DNA from: Photobacterium sp. TLY01
GTDB taxonomy: Bacteria > Pseudomonadota > Gammaproteobacteria > Enterobacterales > Vibrionaceae
DNA length: 64,000 bases
Assembly (NCBI RefSeq): GCF_021432065.1
Contig: NZ_CP090365.1
Span: 620,001-684,000 of the forward strand
Direction: 5' to 3'
Made by a program: the position numbers and the translations under genes. The notes beneath the pieces are model-generated. The model searched no databases and was not told the origin of the DNA. It saw only the letters and a program-made list of their open reading frames with translations. Position 1 is the first letter of the stretch. Every line of letters starts with the position of its first letter. Positions 7,700-17,350 of the stretch are shown piece by piece.

Positions 7700-9826
7700 T
7701 CAGAAACTGAATGCGACTTTAGCTTCCACCGAACGCTCAGCGCCAAACCAGCAGTTGCTCTGATCGAAGCAGGTGTAGTACTGCTTGTCGAACAGGTTTG
7801 AGGCACTGACGGTGGCACTCACATTGCTCAGGCTGGTGCTCAGTTCACCTAAATCATAGCGGGCAGACAGATCAACCAAGGTGTAATCAGGGACTTTGGC
7901 GCTGTTTTGCGCATCGATTTCAGACTCGCCGACATAACGCACACCCGCGCCTAAAACAGTACCGCTCAACAGGCCGTTGTAGATGTAATAGTTAGTCCAC
8001 AGCGAGGCCATCTGCTCGGGTACCCATACCGGGGTTTTGCCTTCGATGCCGGTATTGTCCTGCGTTACTTCTGCATCGGTATAGGTGTAGTTCAGCGCAA
8101 TATCCAGATTGTCCGTCAGCAGCCAGAAGCTTTCGAACTCCAGCCCCCGGGTTCGGACCTCACCCGTCTGGATCTTGTCATAAGCGCTGCCATTGGGATC
8201 CCGGGTGACCACGTTCTGTTTGGTCAGCTGGTAGGCCGCCAGGCTGGCGGACTGAGTCTGATCGGCAGACTGGTATTTGATACCGGCTTCCCATTGCTGG
8301 CCTTCAGACGGGTCGAACACCTTGCCGAATCTGTCCTGCCCGGCGACCGGCTCAAAACTTTCTGAATAGCTGACATAAGGTGAGAAACCGTAGGCCAGAT
8401 TGTAGAGCGCGCCGATGCGGCCGGAGAAACTGTCCTGCTCAATATCACCGGATTTCACACCGTCGGTTTTCTGGTCAAGTTCGTAATGATCGAACCGTCC
8501 GCCCGCCAGCACAATCAGCTTGTTCCAGCGGATCTGATCCTGCAGATACACACCCAGCTGAGAGGTATTGATGTTGTGCTTGGCTCTGTAGTTAAAGCCA
8601 GGGTTGCTCGGGTTAATCTGATCATTGTCCGGATTGAACATATCAATGCCCGGCGCACTGTAATCCAGTGTGTCCTGGTACAGCACGGAAGCGTCCATGT
8701 GCTGGTAGTCCAGGCCAATCAGCACATTGTGCTCGGCTGCACCCCAGTAAAGTGTGCCGGAGAGCTGGTTGTCCAGGGCCAGGAAGCCTAACTCCTCATC
8801 GGTCTGATAGGCGTTACGGCTGAGTGTCCGGTTGTCTGCGGCGAGCGCACCATTGTAGGTGTTGGTCTGATGCAGGCTGGCGTCGCTGTATCTCAGGTTA
8901 TGCAGTAACGTCCAGTCGTCATTAAAATCATGCAGCACTTTGTAGCCGACCATCAAGACTTCACGTTCGAAATCATTCCAGTTTTTATCGCCTGTAAAAG
9001 TCTCAGGGGTCAGCTGGCCTTCCGGGTTCGGCAATACAGAACCCTTTGCCGGCACTGTAGTATAGATGCCTGCGCTCGGGTCATTCTGGTAATACAGGTT
9101 GAAATTGATCAGCGTGTCATCAGAGGCCTGCCAGTCGATGGAAGGGGCAATCATATAGCGTTCATCTTCCGCCGTACTGGCCTGACTGTCTCTTTGCCGG
9201 GCCAGAGCAAGCAGACGATAGCTGACATCGCTGTTCCCTAACTGACCCGTAGTATCCAGATTGGCTTGCATCAGATTGTTGGTACCTGTGCTGATTTCAA
9301 TCTCCGTTTGCCGGGTTTTCTGCGGGGTTTTCGCAATCAGGTTCACCATGCCACCCGGTGGGATATTGCCGTACAACACCGAAGTCGGACCTTTAAAGAC
9401 TTCAACCTGCTCCACGGCAAAGGCATCCACCTGGCCTTGCAGGTTCCAGCCGCTGAGGTAGGGCAGCTGCAGACCGTCATAGAAATTCTGATAATTGATA
9501 AAGCCCCGGATATTGAACAGGTCCAGCCGGGTGACCGCCCCGCCGCGCAGCTCGGTATTCACTCCAGGCGCATAGCGTAGTGCTTCACTGACGGAGCTGG
9601 CCCCGCGCAGGTCCAGTGTTTCACGGTCAATTACCGAGATAGCCTGCGGAGTTTCTTCGGGTGTCAGTGCAGTTTTGGTGGCCGTGTTACGGTAGGTTTC
9701 CCCTAACACAGTGATGGTGTCATCTGCACGGGGTGTCTGATTGTCTGCCTGGGCGATAGCCGATACGCTGAACGTTGAGGCTATGGAGATAGCCAGCCAT
9801 GAAGGCGCGAAAGTGCGATAGATCAA
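7700..9826 (-). CDS. TonB-dependent ferric-siderophore outer-membrane receptor
   Basis: About 708 residues with a signal peptide ending near SAIAQA, a plug domain (TPEETPQAISVIDRETL, VEVFKGPTSVLYGNIPPGG) and a 22-strand barrel ending in the C-terminal aromatic VAFSF. It is closest in pattern to FhuA/FpvA/FhuE-type siderophore receptors. I favour a TTG start at 9826 preceded by AGAGG at 9833-9837; the longer ATG at 9874 would put the Fur box inside the coding region. The gene lies just downstream of an AraC-type regulator on the same strand, as is common for receptors whose regulator senses the siderophore. The siderophore is unknown. Confidence 0.9.
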   Translation of the reverse strand: MIYRTFAPSWLAISIASTFSVSAIAQADNQTPRADDTITVLGETYRNTATKTALTPEETPQAISVIDRETLDLRGASSVSEALRYAPGVNTELRGGAVTRLDLFNIRGFINYQNFYDGLQLPYLSGWNLQGQVDAFAVEQVEVFKGPTSVLYGNIPPGGMVNLIAKTPQKTRQTEIEISTGTNNLMQANLDTTGQLGNSDVSYRLLALARQRDSQASTAEDERYMIAPSIDWQASDDTLINFNLYYQNDPSAGIYTTVPAKGSVLPNPEGQLTPETFTGDKNWNDFEREVLMVGYKVLHDFNDDWTLLHNLRYSDASLHQTNTYNGALAADNRTLSRNAYQTDEELGFLALDNQLSGTLYWGAAEHNVLIGLDYQHMDASVLYQDTLDYSAPGIDMFNPDNDQINPSNPGFNYRAKHNINTSQLGVYLQDQIRWNKLIVLAGGRFDHYELDQKTDGVKSGDIEQDSFSGRIGALYNLAYGFSPYVSYSESFEPVAGQDRFGKVFDPSEGQQWEAGIKYQSADQTQSASLAAYQLTKQNVVTRDPNGSAYDKIQTGEVRTRGLEFESFWLLTDNLDIALNYTYTDAEVTQDNTGIEGKTPVWVPEQMASLWTNYYIYNGLLSGTVLGAGVRYVGESEIDAQNSAKVPDYTLVDLSARYDLGELSTSLSNVSATVSASNLFDKQYYTCFDQSNCWFGAERSVEAKVAFSF

Positions 9827-9852
9827 AAGGAACCTCTGCTGCAATATGTGAA

Positions 9853-9867
9853 TGCTAATTGTTATCA
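9853..9867 (-). promoter_or_regulatory. Fur box upstream of the TonB receptor
   Basis: TGCTAATTGTTATCA matches the 7-1-7 Fur pattern TGATAATnATTATCA at 12 of 14 fixed positions and extends as a partly palindromic run. It lies about 30-40 bases before the chosen receptor start, where repressor binding would block transcription under iron-replete conditions. Confidence 0.75.
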
Positions 9868-9939
9868 ATTGCATTCTAAGGATTTTGCAGCGGGAAAATT
9901 AACAATTTGGTGCATCTTGAGATCGGGAGGCGTGATCTT

Positions 9940-10857
9940 TCAGACAGGCGCAACCGGCAGCCAATATGCCATGCTGTGCGCAGGGTTGGTCACATCAAAC
10001 TGTGGCGGGTAAATCTCCAGCTCATAGCCGTCAATGCCCTGATAACCGGACTCAGGCAGCCAGGCGGCAATGAACCAGTGGAGTACTTTGTCCAGCTGGT
10101 CGATAGGTCCGGAATAGGGGATCACGGCGTAAAGCTGTTCCGGGACACTCAGGCACTGAGCGTGCGCTGCAATCAGCGGGTCTGTTTCCGCCATTTGTTC
10201 AGCCGTTATGCCGGCCCAGTAAGTTAATTCATCGCCCGGCTGGCTTTGCGTATCGATCACACCGATCTGGCTTTGTGTGTCTGTCCCGGTAAATTGCTGA
10301 TGAAACTGCTGCCAGATAGCGGGGACTGTTTCCGTGTAATCGGGATGATCGGCAAACAGGCCATGAATCTGGCCACTCACGCCGCAGAGCTGAAAAGCAG
10401 GGCGGCGCTCAAGCCGGATTTGTAACAGGCGCTGTGAGATCTCAGGGGCTAACGTTACTGGTCGGGTTGATTGCAAAGGCGTTCTGAGGCCGGTCAGCAG
10501 GCCGCGTTTTTTATAGCTGCCGGGAGAACAGCCGAACATCTGCCGGAAAGCACGGATAAAACTGATTTCAGAGTTAAAGCCGCAGGCGAGCGCGATGTCG
10601 AGAATTCTGTCATTGCCCGATAACAGTTGTTCTGCAGCACGGCTGAGTTTCAGCTCGCGGACGTACTGCGCCAGCGTCAGCCCGGTTTCATTGTTAAACA
10701 CCCGCTGAAGCTGCCAGCGTGACCAGCAGCTTTGTTCTGCCAGCTCAGCCACACTCAACGGTTGATCCAGATGAGTGTGGATGTAATCCAGTACCCGCTG
10801 AATACGCGTAAAATGATGCGGTTTGGGTGACGGACTCGGACTGGCAGGTGTTTTCAT
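9940..10857 (-). CDS. AraC-family regulator with GyrI-like effector domain
   Basis: A 305-residue protein. The N-terminal 110 residues carry the two AraC helix-turn-helix motifs (LSVAELAEQSCWSRWQLQRVF and IALACGFNSEISFIRAFRQMF). The C-terminal half (about 140-305) resembles the GyrI-like/BmrR effector-binding fold found in Rob- and SoxS-like AraC proteins, ending AYWLPV. This N-terminal DNA-binding, C-terminal ligand-binding arrangement is typical of the Rob/TetD branch. It lies immediately upstream of the siderophore receptor gene on the same strand with a Fur box between, so it may tune that receptor or be an independent efflux or stress regulator. Confidence 0.85.
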   Translation of the reverse strand: MKTPASPSPSPKPHHFTRIQRVLDYIHTHLDQPLSVAELAEQSCWSRWQLQRVFNNETGLTLAQYVRELKLSRAAEQLLSGNDRILDIALACGFNSEISFIRAFRQMFGCSPGSYKKRGLLTGLRTPLQSTRPVTLAPEISQRLLQIRLERRPAFQLCGVSGQIHGLFADHPDYTETVPAIWQQFHQQFTGTDTQSQIGVIDTQSQPGDELTYWAGITAEQMAETDPLIAAHAQCLSVPEQLYAVIPYSGPIDQLDKVLHWFIAAWLPESGYQGIDGYELEIYPPQFDVTNPAHSMAYWLPVAPV

Positions 10858-11160
10858 GACGACGGTTCAGTGTCTTTGTGATTCCATAATGGCTGTTGAT
10901 AGTATCACTGAAGCGCCTTACCCGGTAGTTGAGCAGCCGGTCGCTGAGCAGCTTGTCTTTAAAGCCTGAAACGGGTCAGCTTTCAGTTGCTGAGCGCTTG
11001 CATATCAGACTGACAGTGAATTGACCTTTGACATTCTATTGGCAAGCGCCGAAGGTGTACGAAGTAGAATGAATTCATCAAGCTATCCCCGCTTTCTGAT
11101 CTTCCATCAGGTCATCGGGACAGACAGGGTGACATTGCAGGCAACAGGTGACACGGATCA

Positions 11161-13161
11161 ATGACAGTCAATAACTCCGACAATGACACGCACGCACATG
11201 AGCTGCCTTTATTTCTGACAGGGCCGGTTTTGCGCCGTTGTAATGCCAGAGTCATCACGCTGTGGATGGTGACATCCGCACCGCTTGAAGGCCGGTTTCA
11301 GCTTTTTCAGGGCAAAGAGGCATCCCCATTTTTCGAGGCTGATTTCACCGACGAACAGCAGATTCGGATTGGGCAGTCTGCCTGGGTGGTGATGGCTCAG
11401 TTTTCCGGCGAATTTCCGCTGGATACCGAGCTGGCCTATGAGATTGACACCCCGCAGGGCGCGCTGACCACGTTGCTGCCTGAGCTGTGCTATCCCGGCG
11501 AGGATCGGCTGACCCTGACGATCAAATCCCGTGCCGACTATATTCAGCATGGCTCCTGCCGGAATCCGCATTTTCCCGGCAAAGACAGCCTGGTGGCGGC
11601 GGATGAAAAAGTCGCGACGCTGCCGCTGGAGGAGCGTCCGGCATTACTCATGATGAGTGGCGATCAGATCTATGCCGATCATGTGGCCGGGCCGACCTTA
11701 GATGCGATCAGTCAGGTAATCGACTTGCTCGGATTGCCCGACGAAACCTTCACTGATGCCCCTTATGCCTCGTTATCGGCGTTACGTGCCAGTCATCACC
11801 AGCTCTATGGCCGGGATCAGGTTCTGCCGGTGTACGAGCCGACCGGCAACTGGCTGTCAGATACCCGCATCATGCGCTGGCTGCCGGCCCGGCAGCGTCC
11901 GGTGTTCACCGCCAATGAGTGTGAAAACCATCTGATTGGCCTGAGTGAATTTCTGGCGATGTACCTGCTGGTCTGGTCACCGAATGTCTGGCAACTGGTG
12001 GATATTGATCGTCTGGAGAAACAAGGCTTTCAGTGCGGCGAACAGGTGCTGGCAGATAGATGGCAGCAATTGTGGCAACAGGAAAAATCGGAAATTGAGG
12101 GATTCATCAGCGGGCTGGTGAACGTCCAGCGCCTGGTCGCCCATATTCCCACTTATATGATCTTTGACGATCATGACGTCACGGACGACTGGAACCTGAC
12201 TGTCGGCTGGGAGCAGGCGGCCTATCAGCATGCTTTTTCAAAGCGCATTATCGGTAACAGCTTGTTCGGCTACTGGCTCTGTCAGGGCTGGGGCAATGAC
12301 CCGGCGCAGTTTGACGAGGCTTTTATAACTAAGGCCCGCTCCTATTTTTCAGCGCCGGATCAGGCCGCTCACGATGCCATGATCGATCATCTGTATGATT
12401 TTGAGCACTGGCACTATCAGGTCGAGACAAAACCCAAGATGCTGGTGCTCGATACCCGGACCCGTCGCTGGCATTCAGAATCGAAAATGAACAAGCCCTC
12501 CGGTCTGATGAACTGGGAAGCCCTGACAGAGATGCAGCAGGCCCTGATTCACGAACCGGCGGTGATCATCGTGTCACCGGCGCCTATCTTTGGCGTGAAG
12601 TTCATCGAAACCCTGCAGCGCATCATGACTATCATCGGCAAACCTCTGGTGGTGGATGCAGAGAACTGGATGGCCCATCCAGGGGCCGCCAATACCTTGC
12701 TCAGCATCTTTACCCATACCAAAACACCCACCCATTTTGTGATCATTTCCGGCGATGTCCATTATTCGTTTGCTTATGATGTTCAGCTGCGCTTTCGCCG
12801 TAATAGTCCAAATATTTACCAGATCACAGCGAGCGGGATTAAAAATACCTTCCCGGAAAAACTGTTACGGGTTTGTGAACGAATGGACCGGGTATTGTAC
12901 AGCCCGCATTCTCCCCTCAACTGGTTTACCAAACGTAAACGTATGAAAATCTATAAGCGGGATCCGGACACCCCGGGGCACGGTCGTTTGGTCAACAGCA
13001 GTTGTATTGGCGAGCTGTGGCTGAAAGATGACGGTCAGCCTGAGCGCATTGCGATTCTGACTGCGGAAGGGCAAACCATCGGCTTTCCGCCCACCCGGCA
13101 GGAACAGAAACGGCATTCAGAAACGGGTGAAAAAGCAGCAGCCAGTCCTGACAATTCCTAA
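11161..13161 (+). CDS. PhoD-like phosphatase (alkaline phosphatase D family)
   Basis: 666 residues with the metallophosphoesterase core of PhoD-like proteins: SGDQIYADH (about 170), FDDHDVTDDWN (about 340) and ISGDVHYSFAYD near 530, which supply Asp, Asn and His metal ligands. No signal peptide or Tat motif is visible, unlike secreted PhoD, so it is probably cytoplasmic. The N-terminal 150 residues form a beta-rich domain seen in this subgroup. The substrate is unknown. The Shine-Dalgarno for the ATG at 11161 is weak. The 300 bases upstream show no further gene, only a possible -35-like TTGACC near 11022. Confidence 0.8.
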   Translation: MTVNNSDNDTHAHELPLFLTGPVLRRCNARVITLWMVTSAPLEGRFQLFQGKEASPFFEADFTDEQQIRIGQSAWVVMAQFSGEFPLDTELAYEIDTPQGALTTLLPELCYPGEDRLTLTIKSRADYIQHGSCRNPHFPGKDSLVAADEKVATLPLEERPALLMMSGDQIYADHVAGPTLDAISQVIDLLGLPDETFTDAPYASLSALRASHHQLYGRDQVLPVYEPTGNWLSDTRIMRWLPARQRPVFTANECENHLIGLSEFLAMYLLVWSPNVWQLVDIDRLEKQGFQCGEQVLADRWQQLWQQEKSEIEGFISGLVNVQRLVAHIPTYMIFDDHDVTDDWNLTVGWEQAAYQHAFSKRIIGNSLFGYWLCQGWGNDPAQFDEAFITKARSYFSAPDQAAHDAMIDHLYDFEHWHYQVETKPKMLVLDTRTRRWHSESKMNKPSGLMNWEALTEMQQALIHEPAVIIVSPAPIFGVKFIETLQRIMTIIGKPLVVDAENWMAHPGAANTLLSIFTHTKTPTHFVIISGDVHYSFAYDVQLRFRRNSPNIYQITASGIKNTFPEKLLRVCERMDRVLYSPHSPLNWFTKRKRMKIYKRDPDTPGHGRLVNSSCIGELWLKDDGQPERIAILTAEGQTIGFPPTRQEQKRHSETGEKAAASPDNS

Positions 13162-13208
13162 CCATAGTCGGGTGCTTCACAATTTTTTAACACAGAGGCG
13201 CGGCGTTG

Positions 13209-13237
13209 TTGACATAGGTCAAACGTCCGTTTAATTC
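13209..13237 (+). promoter_or_regulatory. promoter of the acyl-CoA ligase with PsrA/FadR-like palindrome
   Basis: TTGACA at 13209-13214 is followed 17 bases later by a poor -10 candidate TAATTC (13232). Between them lies CAAACgtccGTTTA, an inverted repeat of the kind bound by the fatty-acid regulator PsrA (AAAC-N4-GTTT). The position between -35 and -10 fits repression relieved by long-chain fatty acids. The regulator assignment is an inference. Confidence 0.45.
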
Positions 13238-13314
13238 TATGCTTCAAATGAAAAGACAAGCGTGAAGTTTGTCCTGATAAAACGTCGTGTAGAACTCAAT
13301 ACAAGGATAACACC

Positions 13315-14868
13315 ATGTTGAACCTTGCCGCTGCCCTACAGCGAAATGCTGTGTCTAAACCTGATAAAGTCGCCATTATTTGTGGTGATGTTCAGATCAC
13401 TTATGCTCAGTTCAATGCCATGGCCAGCCAGATCGCCAATGGCCTGAAAGCCAAAGGTATTCAGCCGGGTGACCGGGTGGCGCTCAGTTGTCCGAACCTG
13501 CCGTTCTTCCCGCTGGTGTATTATGGTATTCAGAAGGCGGGCGCGGTCACTGTGCCGCTCAATGTCCTGTTGCGCGAACGCGAAATTAAATTTCACCTGG
13601 AAGATTCAGCGGCAAAGTTCTATTTCTGTTTTGAGGGTGTGGAAGGGTTACCTATGGCGCAGGCCGGGGTAGCTGCGTTTGAACAGGTCGAGAGCTGTGA
13701 GCACATGGTGGTGATGACAGCCGATCAGTCACTGACGGATTATCAGGGGTTACCAACCCTGACAGCTTTCATGAAGGATCAGTCCCCTGTGTGTGATTAC
13801 ACCGCCCGTGAAGCGGATGACACGGCGGTGATCCTCTATACCTCAGGCACGACGGGCCAGCCGAAAGGCGCGGAGCTGACGCACAGCAATCAGTACACCA
13901 ATGCCCTGGTGGCGCAAAATCTGATGGAAATGCGTGGCGACGACGTTCACTTGCTGACCCTGCCGCTGTTCCATACCTTCGGCCAGACCGTCAACATGAA
14001 TGCGCCTGTCAGCCTGGGTTGTACCATGGTGATGGTGCCCCGTTTTGATCCGGCACTGGTGAAAGGGCTGATTGAAAAACACAAAGTCACTCTATTTGCC
14101 GGCGTACCGACTATGTATATCGGGATGAACCTGTGCAAAGCCGACAACGATGTGTCTTCGCTGCGTATCGGCGTCAGTGGCGGCGCGTCATTGCCGGTCG
14201 AAGTGCTGCGCACCTTTGAAGAAAAATTTAACGTCCCGATTCTGGAAGGGTACGGCCTGTCGGAAACCAGCCCGATCGCCAGTTTCAACCATCTGGACAT
14301 GCCCCGGATTCCGGGCTCAGTCGGCCAGCCGATTCAGGGCGTTGAGGTGCGCGTGGTCGATGACAAAGGTCAGCAACAGCCTCAGGGTGAGCCGGGTGAA
14401 ATCATTGTTCGCGGTCATAACATCATGAAAGGCTACCTGAACCGGCCGGAAGAAAATGTAAAAGCCTTGCGCGATGGCTGGTTCTATACCGGCGATGTCG
14501 GGCGTTTTGATGAAAAGGGCAACCTGTTCATTGTCGATCGGGTGAAAGATTTGATTATCCGTGGCGGCTTTAACGTCTACCCGCGTGAAATTGAAGAAGT
14601 CTTCATGACACACACTGACGTGGCGATGGTCGCGGTCGTCGGTGTGCCTTGCGATCAGTATGGCGAAGAAGTGAAAGCCTTTGTGGTACTGAAAGAAGGT
14701 GCGACAGTGAGCGAAGAAGCCCTGAAAGCCTGGGGTAAAGAGCAGCTTGCCGCTTATAAATACCCACGTATGGTCGAGATTCGTCAGGCACTGCCAATGA
14801 ATGCGACCGGGAAAATCCTCAAAAAAGATCTGCGGGCTGAAGTTCTGCAGGCCGCTGAAACCGCTTAA
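13315..14868 (+). CDS. long-chain fatty-acid--CoA ligase (AMP-forming)
   Basis: 517 residues of the ANL superfamily, which adenylates a carboxylic acid and transfers it to CoA. The P-loop motif is YTSGTTGQPKGAELTH (about 177-192), the A5 motif is EGYGLSETSPI, the A7-A8 region is GWFYTGDVGRFDEKG with DLIIRGGFNVYPREIE, and the A10 catalytic lysine lies in PMNATGKILKKDLR. It is shorter than E. coli FadD (561) and resembles the single-gene medium/long-chain ligases. It is monocistronic between a fatty-acid-regulator-like palindrome and a strong hairpin. The acyl preference cannot be told by eye. Confidence 0.88.
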   Translation: MLNLAAALQRNAVSKPDKVAIICGDVQITYAQFNAMASQIANGLKAKGIQPGDRVALSCPNLPFFPLVYYGIQKAGAVTVPLNVLLREREIKFHLEDSAAKFYFCFEGVEGLPMAQAGVAAFEQVESCEHMVVMTADQSLTDYQGLPTLTAFMKDQSPVCDYTAREADDTAVILYTSGTTGQPKGAELTHSNQYTNALVAQNLMEMRGDDVHLLTLPLFHTFGQTVNMNAPVSLGCTMVMVPRFDPALVKGLIEKHKVTLFAGVPTMYIGMNLCKADNDVSSLRIGVSGGASLPVEVLRTFEEKFNVPILEGYGLSETSPIASFNHLDMPRIPGSVGQPIQGVEVRVVDDKGQQQPQGEPGEIIVRGHNIMKGYLNRPEENVKALRDGWFYTGDVGRFDEKGNLFIVDRVKDLIIRGGFNVYPREIEEVFMTHTDVAMVAVVGVPCDQYGEEVKAFVVLKEGATVSEEALKAWGKEQLAAYKYPRMVEIRQALPMNATGKILKKDLRAEVLQAAETA

Positions 14869-14881
14869 CCCTTACTGACAT

Positions 14882-14910
14882 CAAACACCGGGTCATCTGC
14901 CCGGTGTTTG
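14882..14910 (+). terminator. terminator after the acyl-CoA ligase
   Basis: CAAACACCGGG, a 7-base loop, then CCCGGTGTTTG gives a perfect 11-bp stem 13 bases after the stop codon, followed by the T-rich sequence catttcctt. Confidence 0.75.
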
Positions 14911-15022
14911 CATTTCCTTAGTTCGTCATCATCTCCTGTTTTCCTTTGTTACAGCTACACTTATCCAGAATATCCTTAACTTTAAGCCAGTTGTTCATTC
15001 ATGAACGGCAAACGGAGGCCCT

Positions 15023-15403
15023 ATGTATACAACGCATGGATTAATGTTTGAAGTGGACAGAGATGGCGATAACTTTTTTATGGAGTTGAAAGCCATCGGC
15101 AAGCTGACTCACCAGGATTATGAACAGATCACTCCACTGATCGACGATGCTCTGGAAGGCGTGGCCAATCCTAAGGTGAATGTCTACTTTGATGGCTCAG
15201 AGTTTGAAGGCTGGGAATTGCAGGCGGCCTGGGATGATCTCAAACTGGGGCTGAAACACGGTAAAAAGTTTCACCGGATTGCCATTTACGGTAACCAGCG
15301 CTGGATGGACATCGTGGCTAAAATTGGCAGCTGGTTTATCTCAGGGGAAGTGAAATGCTTCGATACTCCCTTTGATGCCTTAGCCTGGTTACGGGAAGAG
15401 TGA
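15023..15403 (+). CDS. SpoIIAA-like / STAS-fold protein
   Basis: 126 residues of the SpoIIAA-like family (PF11964), a STAS/SEC14-like fold of unknown function widespread in marine gamma-proteobacteria. The family features LMFEVDRDGD near the start, the central VYFDGSEFEGWELQAAWDDL and C-terminal RIAIYGNQRWMD are all visible. Soluble, with no signal peptide. A Shine-Dalgarno (aaacggagg, 15010-15018) precedes the ATG. Monocistronic; its cellular role is not known. Confidence 0.8.
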   Translation: MYTTHGLMFEVDRDGDNFFMELKAIGKLTHQDYEQITPLIDDALEGVANPKVNVYFDGSEFEGWELQAAWDDLKLGLKHGKKFHRIAIYGNQRWMDIVAKIGSWFISGEVKCFDTPFDALAWLREE

Positions 15404-15535
15404 GATAAAAGCTGAGTGTTTGTCGCTGTTTTTGCTGGGATTTCTCTCGTCTGTAAAGCAGGGAGTTGCTATGATGCAACAGAATTTATGCGCTGGGGAA
15501 GTCCCCGATATGGCTGTTTAAACAGGGAGGCAGCT

Positions 15536-16249
15536 TTGCCGTTTCGAACCTTTTCGTTTTTACCTTTTTCTTCCGTGTTGTTCTTTGGGTGTCTTGCCAG
15601 TGCCGGTTCCATAGCGGCAACTCCGCAACCGACTGCTGCTAAGGCCGAAAGTGTTCTGCCATCGGGCGAAGAGGCCGATAAAGAAGACAGCCGTTATTTC
15701 TTTGGTTTACGGGGTGGTGTCAGCCTGATGGGTTTAACAGACACAGCAACGATTGCCGGCGTGTCTGAATCGTCTGATGACGCCGGTGCCACTGGCTTCT
15801 GGGGCGTGGATTTTGGTTATTACACCCCTGAAGGGCGCAGCCGTCTCTACTACAGCTTTGAAAGGCATGTGGAAGAGAGCAAGTTTCCGTCATCAGGACT
15901 GAAATTTGACAACATTGCTAATCTGAACCTGCTCGGTACAGATTACTTTTTCTTGTACAACAAAGACTTTTCGCCTTATGTGGGCCTGCATTTCGGTTAT
16001 GCCAGCGTCAGTTCCGATTCCGGCTATGGAGGGGATTACAAAGCCAGTGGCTTTGTGATTGGGATGCAAACCGGTCTGGCATGGCGCGTTTCATCGGATA
16101 TGTCAGTCGAAGCCGGTTTCCGACACACTGTGCTGCCAAGCAAGCTGAAAAACTGGCAGGGGCAGGATGATTCAGGCAATACGGTGAATTTTGAATCTCA
16201 GCAGCGCGGTGTCAGCTCGTTGTTTCTGGCAGCGAACTACCGTTACTGA
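15536..16249 (+). CDS. small outer-membrane beta-barrel protein
   Basis: About 237 residues from a TTG start at 15536 that has an agggagg Shine-Dalgarno at 15524-15530; an in-frame ATG further upstream (15488) lacks one. The signal peptide ends near AGSIAATP. The mature part alternates hydrophobic and polar residues, with aromatic-rich strands such as GFWGVDFGYYTPEG, RSRLYYSFERH, YVGLHFGYASV and the C-terminal SLFLAANYRY, which ends in an aromatic residue typical of barrel insertion. It probably forms an 8-strand barrel of the OmpA/OmpW-like type. No specific function can be assigned. Confidence 0.72.
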   Translation: MPFRTFSFLPFSSVLFFGCLASAGSIAATPQPTAAKAESVLPSGEEADKEDSRYFFGLRGGVSLMGLTDTATIAGVSESSDDAGATGFWGVDFGYYTPEGRSRLYYSFERHVEESKFPSSGLKFDNIANLNLLGTDYFFLYNKDFSPYVGLHFGYASVSSDSGYGGDYKASGFVIGMQTGLAWRVSSDMSVEAGFRHTVLPSKLKNWQGQDDSGNTVNFESQQRGVSSLFLAANYRY

Positions 16250-16301
16250 GTGTTGTTTGCCCACAGCTGGCGAAGTGCATGATGAAGGCAACGGCTTTGG
16301 G

Positions 16302-16329
16302 TTTACACCTTGGGCTGTGCGCGTATAAT
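16302..16329 (+). promoter_or_regulatory. sigma-70 promoter of the QueD-like gene
   Basis: TTTACA (16302-16307), a 16-bp spacer and a consensus TATAAT (16324-16329) lie about 45 bases before the GTG start at 16373. Confidence 0.7.
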
Positions 16330-16372
16330 GCCCAGCTCCGAAAACGACAATCATTTCTGTAAGGACGTCAGC

Positions 16373-17251
16373 GTGAAGCTATTTGTCAGAGATCTCACCG
16401 TTATTGATGCCTCCTATCTGTGCCCGGTCCGAGGGATGGTGGGAGAAAGCTGGATTCTGGACGTGGTGATGTCTGGCGAGCTGAATGAAATGAGCATGGT
16501 GCTGGATTTCAGCCGCGTCAAAAAGCAGATCAAACAGCTGGTGGATCAGTATGTCGACCACCGTCTGCTGGTGCCGGCTGCCCATGCGTCGATCAAAATG
16601 GCCGCGACTCAGCCGGGCTATGCAACTGTAGATTTGCTTCGGGGCGATCAAAGTATCCATCTGCATTGTCCGGACGAGGCCTACTGCCTGGTGGATGCTG
16701 ATGCCATTACCATCGAGACCGTCACTCAGCATTTGCACCAAGTGCTGTCGGGAAAGCTGCCGGACAATGTTCAGGGCCTGGAGCTGGTTTTACGTCACGA
16801 AAAGATTGATGGTGCTTTTTATCATTACAGCCATGGCTTGAAAAAGCACGACGGTAACTGTCAGCGCATTGCACACGGCCACCGTTCACCAATTGAGCTG
16901 TATGTCGATGGTCAGCGTGACAGCAAGCTGGAAGCCGACTGGGCGAAGCGCTGGACGGATATCTATCTGGGTACTGCCGAAGATCAGGTGCGTGTCTCTG
17001 AGCTGAACCTGAGTGAGCACGCGGCCAGTGTGTCTGATGATACCCATTACGGTTTTCGCTATACCGCGCCACAGGGTCTGTTTGAGCTTGCGATCGCCAA
17101 AAGCGAGACGGAAATGATTGGCACAGATACCACCATTGAGCTGCTGGCGCATTATATCGCCGCTGCCGTGAAACCTGCCATTGGTCAGCATCAGACGTTG
17201 GATGTTGTGGCCTATGAGGGTGTGGGTAAAGGTGCGATGGCGAGTTTGTAA
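16373..17251 (+). CDS. 6-pyruvoyl-tetrahydropterin synthase / QueD-like protein, two-domain
   Basis: About 292 residues from a GTG at 16373 behind an aagga site. The first 120 residues match the T-fold of 6-carboxytetrahydropterin synthases (LFVRDLTVIDASYL, then VLDFSRVKKQIKQLVDQYVDHRLLVP, the usual place of the catalytic and Zn-binding region). A related second segment has GNCQRIAHGHRSPIEL, with a CxxxxHGH-type motif. The protein is about twice the length of canonical QueD (about 120), so it is a duplicated or diverged form; whether it makes carboxytetrahydropterin for queuosine or another pterin is open. A three-copy repeat array follows. Confidence 0.72.
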   Translation: MKLFVRDLTVIDASYLCPVRGMVGESWILDVVMSGELNEMSMVLDFSRVKKQIKQLVDQYVDHRLLVPAAHASIKMAATQPGYATVDLLRGDQSIHLHCPDEAYCLVDADAITIETVTQHLHQVLSGKLPDNVQGLELVLRHEKIDGAFYHYSHGLKKHDGNCQRIAHGHRSPIELYVDGQRDSKLEADWAKRWTDIYLGTAEDQVRVSELNLSEHAASVSDDTHYGFRYTAPQGLFELAIAKSETEMIGTDTTIELLAHYIAAAVKPAIGQHQTLDVVAYEGVGKGAMASL

Positions 17252-17350
17252 TCGTACCGGGGAATCGGTTATTTTCCTCAGAGTATGTCTTTAACAGCAG
17301 TGCGCCCGCGGGAACCCTAAAAGCGAGCGCAATGTCTGAAGTTTAGCTTG

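Noticed and set aside
7700..9826. The TonB receptor as the missing receptor of the opine metallophore
   Set aside because: It has a Fur box, not a Zur box, lies 12 kb away beside an AraC-type regulator, and resembles ferric-siderophore receptors.
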